The notes under the pieces were generated by a model. That model was not told the origin of the DNA, ran no database searches, and saw only the letters and a list, made by a program, of their open reading frames with translations. Both the position numbers and the translations under genes were made by a program. Positions 17,453 through 26,330 of a DNA stretch of 64,000 nt are shown here, in pieces. Source of the DNA: Pseudovibrio sp. Tun.PSC04-5.I4. GTDB taxonomy: Bacteria > Pseudomonadota > Alphaproteobacteria > Rhizobiales > Stappiaceae. Position 1 is the first letter of the stretch, and the number at the start of each line of letters is the position of its first letter. The DNA is taken from contig NZ_FNLB01000006.1 of NCBI RefSeq assembly GCF_900104145.1, positions 4,218,501 to 4,282,500 of the forward strand. Direction: 5' to 3'.

Positions 17453-18226
17453 GTGACGATCAATCTGGATTTTCTGCCGGTGATCGTTGTCACGTTTTTG
17501 CTGATGTTCGCGCGGGTCGGCACCATGATTATGCTTGTCCCGGCTTTTGGCGAAACCTTCGTTCCCGTGCGGGTGCGGTTGACCATTGCACTCCTGCTGA
17601 CCTATGTGATGTTACCCATCAACATGAACCTTTACCCAACCGATGTAATGAGCAGTTTATCTCGCCTGCTGGGAATGTTGGGCGGTGAGCTGTTGGTTGG
17701 GTTTGCCGTTGGCCTCTCTATGAAAATGATGGCCTATGCGCTTTCAACGGCAGGCACAATTATGGCGAACCAGTCCGGCCTCGCTTTTGCTATGGGCGGG
17801 GATGCGACGAACTCTGGTCAACAGGGTGCGTTGCTTGGTAACTTCCTGAATGTTCTCGGTATTTGCATGGTGTTTGTCACCAATCTGCATTACGTGATGA
17901 TTGCGGCCATGCATGACAGCTTTGTATTGTTTCCGCCCGGCAATCCGCTTCCGGTGGGTGATCTATCTACGCTCGCCGTTGATAATGTCACCAATATGTT
18001 TTCTGTCGCCGTCAGACTGGGATCACCCTTTATCGTGGTTGGGGTGGTCTTCTATTTCAGCCTTGGTTTGCTGAATAAGCTGATGCCTCAAATGCAGATC
18101 TTCTTCATTGCCATGCCCGTTAACATCCTTATCGGGTTTGGTATCTTCGTGCTGCTGCTTTCTACGCTCATGGGTTTTTACCTCAATGCGTTCCGTGAAG
18201 CACTGCAGCCGTTCCTTTTGAATTAG
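17453..18226 (+). CDS. fliR: Flagellar export gate protein FliR
   Basis: FliR (257 residues, about six membrane segments) completes the FliPQR gate and contacts FlhB. The segment MFARVGTMIMLVPAFGETFV and the GGELLVGFAVGLSMKMM loop are family features. A GTG at 17453 with AGGAG seven bases upstream is preferred to the in-frame GTG at 17420, because it yields an N-terminus that enters the first membrane segment directly. The stop codon is 12 bases from flhB. Confidence 0.94.
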   Translation: MTINLDFLPVIVVTFLLMFARVGTMIMLVPAFGETFVPVRVRLTIALLLTYVMLPINMNLYPTDVMSSLSRLLGMLGGELLVGFAVGLSMKMMAYALSTAGTIMANQSGLAFAMGGDATNSGQQGALLGNFLNVLGICMVFVTNLHYVMIAAMHDSFVLFPPGNPLPVGDLSTLAVDNVTNMFSVAVRLGSPFIVVGVVFYFSLGLLNKLMPQMQIFFIAMPVNILIGFGIFVLLLSTLMGFYLNAFREALQPFLLN

Positions 18227-18238
18227 ACGAGGGACGCG

Positions 18239-19315
18239 ATGTCAGATGATTCCGACGATTCGGAGAAGACCGAGGACCCAACCCAAAAACGGTTGGATGA
18301 TGCACAGGAAAAAGGCGACATACCAAAGTCACAAGAGGTGTCTGCGTGGTTCTCGCTTCTTGGTACGGCTTTGGTGGTGTCATTCCTTGCTCCTTCCATG
18401 GTGAAGGGCATCGCTTCACTTTTGAAAGGTTTTTTGGAGCATACAGACACGATTGCTGTTGATGGAGGTGCTCTTGTTTTCCTTTTGGAAATAACTGGCC
18501 CCGAAATACTAGGGGTGGTGGCACTTCCTTTGCTTACCCTTCTTGCGCTTGCTGTTGTTGGTAATGTGATACAGCACAAACCGCTTTGGACGGCAGAGCG
18601 TATGAAGCCAAAGCTGAATAAGATCTCGCCCCTTGCAGGTGTGAAGCGGCTATTCTCTAAGGATAGTCTTGCTAACTTCCTCAAAGGACTAGTGAAAATG
18701 ACAACGGTGGCTGCCGTTGTGTTTATGGTGCTGTGGCCTGAACGGGACAGGCTGGACACTGTGGTTTTTCGCGAAACGGGGATGCTTCTGGAGGATGTCC
18801 AGGAGCTTGCTGTGAAGGTGATTGGGGCAATTCTGGCTTTGATGACTGTTGTTGCGGGGTTGGATTTTGTCTGGCAGCGCAAAAAATGGTTCGACAAACA
18901 GAAGATGACCCAGCGGGAAATCAAAGAGGAATACAAACAATCCGAGGGTGATCCTCAGATTAAAGCGAAAATTCGAGAGTTGCGTATTCAGCGCTCACGC
19001 AACAGAATGATGGCAAGTGTGCCAAAAGCGACGGTCGTCGTCACTAACCCGACCCACTACGCGGTTGCTCTGCTTTATGATGAAGGCATGGGAGCACCGC
19101 AATGTGTGGCTTTGGGAGTTGACGAACTGGCGTTGCGCATTCGAGAAGTTGCGAAGGAAGCTGATGTGCCTATCGTGGAGAATCCACCGCTGGCACGCGC
19201 GTTGTACGCGTCGACTGAATTGAATGATTATGTGCCAGAGGAGCACTACGCCGCAGTCGCTAAGGTTATTGGCTACGTTATGCAACTGCGGAAAGCGAAG
19301 AGTTGGCGAACGTAA
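18239..19315 (+). CDS. flhB: Flagellar export switch protein FlhB
   Basis: FlhB (358 residues) is the export-apparatus protein that switches substrate class from rod/hook to filament. The start SDDSDDSEKTEDPTQKRLDD is typical. About four membrane segments lie between residues 35 and 210. The cytoplasmic domain contains the self-cleavage motif NPTH at 270-273, intact. It follows fliR by 12 bases and precedes cckA by about 95, so cckA may be co-transcribed. Confidence 0.97.
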   Translation: MSDDSDDSEKTEDPTQKRLDDAQEKGDIPKSQEVSAWFSLLGTALVVSFLAPSMVKGIASLLKGFLEHTDTIAVDGGALVFLLEITGPEILGVVALPLLTLLALAVVGNVIQHKPLWTAERMKPKLNKISPLAGVKRLFSKDSLANFLKGLVKMTTVAAVVFMVLWPERDRLDTVVFRETGMLLEDVQELAVKVIGAILALMTVVAGLDFVWQRKKWFDKQKMTQREIKEEYKQSEGDPQIKAKIRELRIQRSRNRMMASVPKATVVVTNPTHYAVALLYDEGMGAPQCVALGVDELALRIREVAKEADVPIVENPPLARALYASTELNDYVPEEHYAAVAKVIGYVMQLRKAKSWRT

Positions 19316-19409
19316 TTGCACTTCGGTGCTGACACGCTGACTTGACGCGAGGAGTTCTCTCAGTGCGACGTACATGAGGTGTCTGCGGGGCAGCCGTGGA
19401 GAGGGTGAA

Positions 19410-21974
19410 ATGACGAAGACCGAAACGCGGCGGCCAGAGCCGGTTATTGACAGGACAGACAAGGGCGGCAGCCTTGGTGCGCTAATGTTGCTCGCACTGG
19501 GGTTGGTTGGGGCAACCGTTGCCTTTGCGTTGATGCGCAAGGAGCAGGCGGAGCCTTACATCCTTGGGTTGCTTGGAGTGCTGGCGGTTGTTGGCGTGTT
19601 TTCGCTGTTCGCCATGGCCATTGGATTGCTGCGGTTTATCTCCAAAACCCATCGTAATCCACTGGCAGAATCCTTCATGAATTCGTTGGATGACGGCGTT
19701 TTGCTTTCTGACCACAACGGACGGATCGTTTACGCCAATCAGTCTTATGCCGAACTCACAGGTGCCCGCGGCCCTGCCGATGTGCGCACGGTGGAGCGGG
19801 TGTTTTCTTCTGACCCTGATGCGTCTGATGCGATCTTCCGGTTGTCGCAGGCTGTGCGTGCTGGCAGATATGCGCAGGAAGAAGTGCGCCTACCCAATGC
19901 TGTAGGTGAGGTTGCTAACGGTGCACGTTGGTATCGCATTGGTGTGCGGCCCTTGGAACAGGATGCAGCTGTTGGTGTTGAAAGTGGGATCACCATCTGG
20001 CAGGTGAGTGATATCACTCGCGACCGGACCGAACAGGAAAATTCCTTTCAAGAGTTGCAAAGGGTTATCAACTTCTTGGATCATGCGCCCTGTGGGTTCT
20101 TCTCTTCTGACAACACGGGTAAACTGGTTTATCTCAACGCCACACTGGCAGACTGGCTTGGATATGATCTAACCCAGTTTATCTCTGGAGAATTGTCACT
20201 CAAAGATATTGTCCGTGGTGAGGGAGCCGCTCTTGTTGAGGCTTTGCAGGGCTCTGAGGGCGAAGTTAAAACCGAGAGCTTCGATATCGATCTGGTAACG
20301 CGTAGCGGCACAGGGCTTCCTGTGCGGCTTGTGCACCGTGTTCCGTTTGGTGGTGATGGTTTGGCGGGGGACAGCCGGACGCTGGTGATCAACCGATCTG
20401 CTGGCAATGATGATGAAGAGGCGCTGCGCGCTGCAGAAGTTCGCTTCTCACGCTTCTTCAACAACACACCTGTTGCGATTGCTTCTCTTGATAAGAACGG
20501 GCGTGTTGAGCGGACCAACGGTCCGTTTATACGGTTATTTGAGCAGGGCGAGGGCCTTGGCAAAGATGTTAAACTGACCGAATTCGTGGCTGAGAACGAC
20601 CGGGTTGCCTTGCAGAGTGCGTTGGAAGAAGCTGCACTGGGCAAGAGTGAAATTGCTCCACTTGATGTTTCTCTGAAAGGGAGCGGGGATCCAAGGTCGG
20701 CAACGTTTTATGTATCTGCTGTACAGGACGGTCAGGCTGGTGAAGATGCCGCCGTGATTTATGTGCTGGAAACAACGCAACAACGGGCGCTGGAAGCGCA
20801 ATTTGCGCAAAGCCAGAAAATGCAGGCGATTGGCCAACTTGCTGGTGGCGTGGCGCATGATTTCAACAATGTGCTGACGGCAATTATCGGGTTCTCTGAC
20901 CTGTTGTTGGTAAGTCATCGCCCAACAGATCCTGCTTTTCAGGACATCATGAATATCAAACAGAATGCGAACCGAGCTGCGGGGTTGGTGCGCCAGTTGC
21001 TTGCGTTCTCGCGCCGGCAAACGTTGCGGCCACAGGAACTGGTGCTTGCTGATGTGCTTGCTGATGTTTCCATTCTTCTGGATCGGTTGCTGGGTGAGAA
21101 GGTTGAACTCAAACTTGTGCATGGGCGGGACCTCTGGCCAGTGATGGCTGATGTGAACCAACTTGAGCAAGTGATTGTGAACCTAGCGGTGAACGCGCGT
21201 GATGCGATGGTAAATGGTGGTGAGGTTTCTGTCCGGACCCTCAATGTGAATGAGGAAGCCTCCAAGACCTATGAGAATACACGAGGCATGCAGCCTGGAG
21301 AGTATGTGCTGATTGAAGTGACTGATAATGGTCACGGCATGTCTCAGGACGTCATGGATAAGATCTTTGAGCCATTCTTCTCAACCAAAGACGTTGGCAA
21401 GGGGACGGGCCTTGGTCTGTCTACTGTTTACGGTATTGTTAAGCAGACCGGTGGCTATGTGTTCTGCACGAGTGAGGTGGGTTTCGGTACTATTTTCCGT
21501 ATCTTCCTGCCGCGTCATGTCGCGAGCGGAAAAGAAGAGGTTGTTGAAGTTAAGCCAGAGTTGGAACCAACAAATGCTGACTTGACTGGTTCTGCAACTA
21601 TTCTGCTTGTGGAAGATGAAGAGGCCGTGCGTGCCTTTGCAGCGCGTGCGTTGAGCGGGCGCGGTTATACCGTGCATGAAGCGGGCTCAGGCACGGAAGC
21701 GCTGGAGATCATGGAGGAAACCGGTGGTGAGATCGATCTGGTTGTTTCTGACGTGGTTATGCCGGAGATGGATGGGCCGAGCCTTTTGATTGAATTGCGT
21801 AAAACCCGACCAGACCTCAAAATCATTTTTGTTTCTGGTTATGCTGAGGATGCGTTTGAAAAGAATTTGCCTCCGGAGGAAGGTTTTACCTTCCTACCAA
21901 AGCCGTTTACGCTGAAGCAGCTTGCGACCACTGTGAAGAAAACGCTGGATGCAAAGACGCAGGAACGAGCGTAA
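19410..21974 (+). CDS. cckA: Cell-cycle hybrid histidine kinase CckA
   Basis: The 854-residue protein has two membrane segments (about 20-42 and 47-72), PAS-like sensor regions (about 85-440), a HisKA helix with GGVAHDFNNVLTAI (His at 483), an HATPase domain (about 530-705, DNGHGM and GKGTGLGLSTVYGI motifs) and a C-terminal receiver (phospho-Asp at about 781 in VVSDVVMPEMDG). CckA phosphorylates CtrA through ChpT in alphaproteobacteria. The ATG at 19410 follows GGAGAGGG; an earlier ATG at 19374 lacks this. It lies downstream of flhB, so it may belong to the flgB unit. Confidence 0.95.
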   Translation: MTKTETRRPEPVIDRTDKGGSLGALMLLALGLVGATVAFALMRKEQAEPYILGLLGVLAVVGVFSLFAMAIGLLRFISKTHRNPLAESFMNSLDDGVLLSDHNGRIVYANQSYAELTGARGPADVRTVERVFSSDPDASDAIFRLSQAVRAGRYAQEEVRLPNAVGEVANGARWYRIGVRPLEQDAAVGVESGITIWQVSDITRDRTEQENSFQELQRVINFLDHAPCGFFSSDNTGKLVYLNATLADWLGYDLTQFISGELSLKDIVRGEGAALVEALQGSEGEVKTESFDIDLVTRSGTGLPVRLVHRVPFGGDGLAGDSRTLVINRSAGNDDEEALRAAEVRFSRFFNNTPVAIASLDKNGRVERTNGPFIRLFEQGEGLGKDVKLTEFVAENDRVALQSALEEAALGKSEIAPLDVSLKGSGDPRSATFYVSAVQDGQAGEDAAVIYVLETTQQRALEAQFAQSQKMQAIGQLAGGVAHDFNNVLTAIIGFSDLLLVSHRPTDPAFQDIMNIKQNANRAAGLVRQLLAFSRRQTLRPQELVLADVLADVSILLDRLLGEKVELKLVHGRDLWPVMADVNQLEQVIVNLAVNARDAMVNGGEVSVRTLNVNEEASKTYENTRGMQPGEYVLIEVTDNGHGMSQDVMDKIFEPFFSTKDVGKGTGLGLSTVYGIVKQTGGYVFCTSEVGFGTIFRIFLPRHVASGKEEVVEVKPELEPTNADLTGSATILLVEDEEAVRAFAARALSGRGYTVHEAGSGTEALEIMEETGGEIDLVVSDVVMPEMDGPSLLIELRKTRPDLKIIFVSGYAEDAFEKNLPPEEGFTFLPKPFTLKQLATTVKKTLDAKTQERA

Positions 21975-21993
21975 ACCAGAGCTGGCTACAAAT

Positions 21994-22034
21994 AAAAAAG
22001 CCGGAGAGTGCAGGGTGCAGTCTCCGGCTTTTTT
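21994..22034. terminator. Bidirectional terminator after cckA
   Basis: A perfect 14-bp stem (AAAAAAGCCGGAGA 21994-22007 with 22021-22034) has a 13-nt loop and a run of six T on either strand. It lies between cckA and the convergent lipoprotein gene and can end both transcripts. Confidence 0.85.
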
Positions 22035-22049
22035 GTTGAACTGTTCGGA

Positions 22050-22517
22050 TTAGCAGGGAGACGTTGCTTCCGCATTTGCTTTTAACTGCTGCAAACTTTG
22101 CATGGAACCAGGGCTGCCCGGCAATTTAAATGCCTGTTCTTGTGGCGTGTAAATATTGTTTACGAGCGCGAGATCCTGAACCACACTTGTGTTGCACTGA
22201 TTTCCTGAGAACCGCAGACGGATGCGATAGGCGCGTTCTCCGGAATCTGATAGGCCAAACTCTTGATCTAAAACAGGATTTCTTCCGTGCACATAGTTTT
22301 CCATAACAACCATGTTAGGTTGGTTTTGCTGGATGATTGTGCCGCGGGCGGTCGCGCTTTTCACTAGGGTGGCGCGTACGACTTCTGGCGATGCTTTGAT
22401 CTGAATGGACTGGGCGTCAGCGTCCGGGCGAAGAGTCGATTGACCACTGCGGTTTGATGGGCCGCTTTGACAAGCAGCAAGTGCCGCGGTTAATCCGATA
22501 AAAATGAGTTTTTTCAT
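22050..22517 (-). CDS. Small lipoprotein of unknown function
   Basis: The 155-residue product begins MKKLIFIGLTAALAACQSG, a clear lipoprotein signal with lipobox LAAC (Cys at residue 16). The mature part is polar with two other Cys residues (in GNQCNT and at the C-terminus), which could form a disulfide. The frame continues upstream to 22697, but the ATG at 22517 directly precedes the signal. I do not recognise the family. It stands between cckA (convergent) and psuG (same strand, about 380 bases upstream). Confidence 0.7.
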   Translation of the reverse strand: MKKLIFIGLTAALAACQSGPSNRSGQSTLRPDADAQSIQIKASPEVVRATLVKSATARGTIIQQNQPNMVVMENYVHGRNPVLDQEFGLSDSGERAYRIRLRFSGNQCNTSVVQDLALVNNIYTPQEQAFKLPGSPGSMQSLQQLKANAEATSPC

Positions 22518-22900
22518 TGCGTAAATCCTGCGGATGACAATGGATGAAATACCCCTCGCCAAACCATGAAACTCTGTTGGGCGTGATTTAGTGGAACTAC
22601 CCAATAATGGGATTGGCCCGTTATCGCATATGCCCGCCCGATGGCGTTTTGATGTGCACGGTGTGACTACAAAATGCAGATGCGCTAATAAAAGCACAGC
22701 GATGTAAATGAACTCTAGTGCAGAAACACCTAGAATATTTAGGGCTGAAAAACAACGGAATCTTTGCCGACAAGCTCATGGAAATTCTCAGCAAGTATTG
22801 AGTTTTTGCGAGACCAACTACGGACTAAAATGGAACTTTGGGGTATATTTGGAGGAAAGTTAACTCCGGGTCAGCCTTGCCGACCCGGAATTTTTGATGA
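22518..22900. other. Intergenic region, no gene seen
   Basis: These 383 bases lie upstream of the lipoprotein gene and downstream of psuG. They hold a hairpin at 22865-22889 near psuG. No ORF with a plausible start and ribosome-binding site was found. Confidence 0.4.
22865..22895. terminator. Hairpin after psuG
   Basis: TCCGGGTC (22865-22872) pairs with GACCCGGA (22882-22889) around a 9-nt loop. The T-run (TTTTT) follows on the plus strand, so read leftward after psuG it is a weaker stop signal. A terminator or mRNA-stabilising role is inferred. Confidence 0.45.
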
Positions 22901-23833
22901 TTAGCTTGTCAGTCCGCATGCAATTTTTGCAGAAAGCTTTGCATTATTTTTTACCAGCGCAATGTTGGTGGCAAGGCTTCTGCCTTGTGTGCGCTCAAAG
23001 ATGTCTTGCAGAACGAATGGAGTAACGTTCTTGCCTCTGACGTTCTGCTCTTCAGCTGCCTGAATGGATGCATCGATGAAGACCTGCATTTCATCTGCCG
23101 GGATCTCGTTTTCCGCTGGTACAGGGTTAGTTACGAGAATGCCGCCGTGGTCAGCGAATTTTTCACGGAATTTGATGAGTTTTGCAACATCAGCTGCATC
23201 ATCCAGGCGGTACGGTGCTTTAAGCTGTGAATCGCGAGACCAGAATGCTGGGACGTTGTCGCAGCCAAAGCCGATGACAGGTACGCCGCGGGTTTCCAGA
23301 ACTTCCAGTGTTTTTGGAATATCGAGCAGGGCTTTTGCGCCAGCTGAGACAACACAAACTGGGGTGCGGGAAAGTTCTTCCAGATCAGCAGAGATATCGA
23401 AGCTTGTTTCTGCACCTTTATGTACGCCGCCAATGCCGCCAGTTGCAAATACGCGAATGCCAGCTGCGTGAGCAGCCATCATGGTTGCTGCTACTGTGGT
23501 AGAGCCGTTTTTGCCCAGTGCCATTGCAAAGGAAAGGTCAGCGCGGGAACACTTCATCACATCTTTGGCGTTGGCCAGCTTTATAAGCGTGCTGTCTTCC
23601 AGTCCAACGTGAAGTTCTCCGTCCAGAACTGCGATGGTCGCAGGAACTGCTCCGCCATCACGAATGATCTGTTCAACTTCGCGAGCTGTCTCAACATTTT
23701 GAGGGTACGGCATGCCGTGGGTAATAATTGTAGATTCTAATGCGACAATTGGGGAGCCGTTGCTTAGGGCATCTGCAACTTCTTTTGAATGATGAATTTT
23801 AATTGAACTTCCCATGGTTTCCCAGTCTTTCAT
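22901..23833 (-). CDS. psuG: Pseudouridine-5'-phosphate glycosidase PsuG
   Basis: PsuG splits pseudouridine 5'-phosphate into uracil and ribose 5-phosphate. The 310-residue protein has the family segments PIVALESTIITHGMPYPQN, MALGKNGSTTVAATMMAA, VFATGGIGGVH and GFGCDNVPAFWSR, and its size matches E. coli PsuG. A second start six codons in (MGSSIKIHH, 23815) is possible, as neither has a strong ribosome-binding site. It is the downstream partner of the kinase psuK, 14 bases away, so the two form a pseudouridine-salvage operon. Confidence 0.95.
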   Translation of the reverse strand: MKDWETMGSSIKIHHSKEVADALSNGSPIVALESTIITHGMPYPQNVETAREVEQIIRDGGAVPATIAVLDGELHVGLEDSTLIKLANAKDVMKCSRADLSFAMALGKNGSTTVAATMMAAHAAGIRVFATGGIGGVHKGAETSFDISADLEELSRTPVCVVSAGAKALLDIPKTLEVLETRGVPVIGFGCDNVPAFWSRDSQLKAPYRLDDAADVAKLIKFREKFADHGGILVTNPVPAENEIPADEMQVFIDASIQAAEEQNVRGKNVTPFVLQDIFERTQGRSLATNIALVKNNAKLSAKIACGLTS

Positions 23834-23847
23834 TTGTTGATTGCGCG

Positions 23848-24771
23848 TCAGGCGTGCTCAAGTAAACGCGCCTGAAGCGAGTGTGGTGAAAGCGTTTCCG
23901 GTGCTGCACCAGTTGCCTCCACCGTAATAGATGCGGCAGCAAGTCCGCTGCTTACTGCTGCATGTGGGGTTTCATCGAGGCAATTTGCATAGAGGAAGCC
24001 AGCTATAAATGCATCGCCGGCACCAGTTACATCTGTTGGCGTAACTGCAAAGGGTTCGTGCATGCTGGTCGTACCACCGCTATAAAGCGCCAATGGTTTG
24101 CTTGAGTTGCTCACCACAACCGTTTTTGCCCCGCGCTCTGCAAGCATCTTTGCCATCACCTCATTGGAGTGGCTGTCTGCTTCACAGTTCAGAAGGGCCG
24201 TGGCCTCATCCTTGTTTGTGAAGAGAATGTCAATTTGTGGCAGAAGAGCGCGAAGTTTGGGGGCTTTTGCTATGGAAACAGTATCTGCTGCGAGGAGCCG
24301 GTGGCCTTTGGCATTTGTAAGAGCTGCTAGAGTATCTTCCTCAAGGTTGGTTTCACACAACCAGATATCGCAGTTAAGGAGGGCTTGGGGGATCGGATTG
24401 TCCTTACCGAACCGCACTTTGGATGTGATCTCGCTATCGGAGATAGCACAAAATAGCGTGCCATCCGGGTTATGAAGTGCAAGGTATGACCCCGTCCGGC
24501 CGCCCTTAACAGTGTTAAGGCTCGACGTATCAATTCCGCACTGAGATAGAATTTCAGCAAGGAAGGCTCCATCCGCATCATCGCCCAGACAACCGTTCAT
24601 TACGGGCTGCATGCCCAAGCGAGCCATGGCTCGCGCGATGTTTGCTCCTACGCCGCCCGCACGGGACATAATTTCCCCGGGTGTAGATGTATCTGGTTTA
24701 AATTGTCGATCTGCATGCGCAATCCTGTCTAAGTGAATTGCGCCTATTACTCCGACATTGCGTAGAGACAT
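23848..24771 (-). CDS. psuK: Pseudouridine kinase PsuK (PfkB family)
   Basis: The 307-residue PfkB-type sugar kinase probably phosphorylates pseudouridine, giving the substrate for PsuG. PfkB signatures are present: the N-terminal SRAGGVGANIARAMARLG and the C-terminal DVTGAGDAFIAGF with the catalytic Asp. The frame is open from a GTG at 24804, but the ATG at 24771 begins MSLRNVGVIGAIHLDR, the normal start of the fold. The assignment as pseudouridine kinase rests on its pairing with psuG; by sequence alone it would be a generic ribokinase-family enzyme. Confidence 0.9.
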   Translation of the reverse strand: MSLRNVGVIGAIHLDRIAHADRQFKPDTSTPGEIMSRAGGVGANIARAMARLGMQPVMNGCLGDDADGAFLAEILSQCGIDTSSLNTVKGGRTGSYLALHNPDGTLFCAISDSEITSKVRFGKDNPIPQALLNCDIWLCETNLEEDTLAALTNAKGHRLLAADTVSIAKAPKLRALLPQIDILFTNKDEATALLNCEADSHSNEVMAKMLAERGAKTVVVSNSSKPLALYSGGTTSMHEPFAVTPTDVTGAGDAFIAGFLYANCLDETPHAAVSSGLAAASITVEATGAAPETLSPHSLQARLLEHA

Positions 24772-25077
24772 AACCAAAACTTCCCGCCAGTTTTTTTGAA
24801 ACACTGTTGATATGCAATGCGGGCACTCAGCGCAAGCTAATCACAAATACGGACTGTGGGTGGATTGCAAATCGACTGTTCTTGCGCAATGATTCCGAAT
24901 TCTGATTTAATTGAAGCACGGAACAAAAGTTATCTACATACTGAACAATAAGAGAACGAATTGTAATAAATCTATTTTTATTAGTTAGTTATAGGGTATT
25001 GCGTATTTGGAACAAAATGAGTACAAATAACTGACTTTGAAACTGCGCGTCCATCGTGAAATAAGGGATGAGAACGT
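24772..25077. other. recA upstream control region
   Basis: These 306 bases separate divergent psuK and recA. They are AT-rich and contain the SOS box at 24943-24957. No ORF of note was seen. Confidence 0.5.
24943..24957 (+). promoter_or_regulatory. SOS (LexA) box upstream of recA
   Basis: GAACAATAAGAGAAC fits the alphaproteobacterial LexA operator GAAC-N7-GAAC exactly. It lies about 120 bases before the recA ATG. Induction of recA by DNA damage through LexA cleavage is expected from work on related bacteria. Confidence 0.8.
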
Positions 25078-26142
25078 ATGGCACAAACTTCACTTCGCCT
25101 TATTGAGGGCAATCAGATGGATAAAAATAAAGCACTGGATGCAGCGCTTTCTCAAATCGAACGAGCCTTTGGTAAAGGTTCGATTATGCGCATGGGCCAA
25201 GGACAGGTCGTGGAAATCCAAAGTGTCTCGACTGGTTCTTTAGGTCTTGATATCGGTCTTGGTATCGGTGGGCTTCCTAGAGGGCGTATTGTTGAGATTT
25301 ACGGGCCAGAAAGCTCGGGAAAAACGACTTTGGCTCTGCATACGGTCGCCTGTGCGCAGCAGGCTGGCGGTGTTTGCGCGTTTATTGACGCTGAACACGC
25401 GCTTGATCCTATTTACGCACGCAAGCTTGGCGTGAACATTGATGACCTATTGATCTCTCAGCCTGATGCTGGTGAACAGGCGCTTGAAATTGCTGACACA
25501 CTGGTTCGTTCGGGTGCGATTTCTGTACTCGTGATTGATTCGGTTGCTGCGCTGACTCCAAGAGCTGAACTTGAAGGAGAAATGGGGGACTCGCTCCCAG
25601 GTCTTCAGGCTCGCTTGATGAGCCAGGCTCTTCGTAAGCTTACAGCTTCGATTTCCAAGTCGAAAACTATGGTGATCTTCATCAACCAGATTCGTATGAA
25701 AATTGGTGTGATGTTTGGGTCTCCGGAAACAACGACTGGTGGTAACGCGCTTAAGTTTTACGCATCCATCCGCCTTGATATTCGCCGTATTGGTGCGATT
25801 AAGGATCGTGATGAAATCGTTGGTAACCAAACCCGCGTGAAGGTGGTTAAGAATAAGCTGGCGCCTCCATTCAAACAGGCTGAATTTGACATTATTTATG
25901 GTGAAGGCATATCCAAAATGGGTGAGTTGCTGGATCTGGGTGTTAAAGGTGGCATTGTTGAAAAATCTGGGGCTTGGTTCTCTTACAACAGTCAGCGACT
26001 GGGGCAGGGACGAGAAAACTCGAAGAATTTCCTAAAAGAAAATCTTAAGCTTGCTGATGAAATCGAATTGGCGATCCGTCAAGGCGCTGGTCTGATCGCT
26101 AAAGCGCTTGATGACCCAGAAAAAGTAGCGGAAAAACAATAA
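25078..26142 (+). CDS. recA: Recombinase RecA
   Basis: RecA (354 residues) forms the ATP-dependent filament for homologous recombination and triggers LexA self-cleavage. Walker A GPESSGKT is at residues 76-83, followed by the Walker B stretch ISVLVIDSVAAL and the L2-loop region FINQIRMKIGVMFGSPETTT. The start at 25078 (MAQTSLRLIEGNQ) matches alphaproteobacterial RecA and follows AAGGGATGAG; an inner ATG at 25117 would remove the conserved N-terminal extension. The SOS box upstream and a textbook terminator downstream make this a single-gene unit. Confidence 0.99.
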   Translation: MAQTSLRLIEGNQMDKNKALDAALSQIERAFGKGSIMRMGQGQVVEIQSVSTGSLGLDIGLGIGGLPRGRIVEIYGPESSGKTTLALHTVACAQQAGGVCAFIDAEHALDPIYARKLGVNIDDLLISQPDAGEQALEIADTLVRSGAISVLVIDSVAALTPRAELEGEMGDSLPGLQARLMSQALRKLTASISKSKTMVIFINQIRMKIGVMFGSPETTTGGNALKFYASIRLDIRRIGAIKDRDEIVGNQTRVKVVKNKLAPPFKQAEFDIIYGEGISKMGELLDLGVKGGIVEKSGAWFSYNSQRLGQGRENSKNFLKENLKLADEIELAIRQGAGLIAKALDDPEKVAEKQ

Positions 26143-26150
26143 GAGTTAGA

Positions 26151-26180
26151 AGAGGCTGGTTTTACCAGCCTCTTTTTTTT
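26151..26180 (+). terminator. Terminator after recA
   Basis: A perfect 10-bp stem (AGAGGCTGGT 26151-26160 with 26164-26173), a 3-nt loop and eight T residues follow the recA stop codon by eight bases. Confidence 0.92.
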
Positions 26181-26330
26181 GTAGGGTTTTATGGACAGAC
26201 TTGCTGCGGATGGCTAAAACGCGGCAGATACATTTTTTTGCGGCATCTTGATGATGCACAAACCCTGCAGTTCGGGTGCTGTGATTATTTCAGCAGCAAT
26301 CCCTTTAAAACGAGACGGACATCAAGACCT

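Noticed and set aside
19374..19409. Longer cckA start at 19374
   Set aside because: The 12 extra codons are basic and lack a ribosome-binding site, while GGAGAGGG directly precedes the ATG at 19410.
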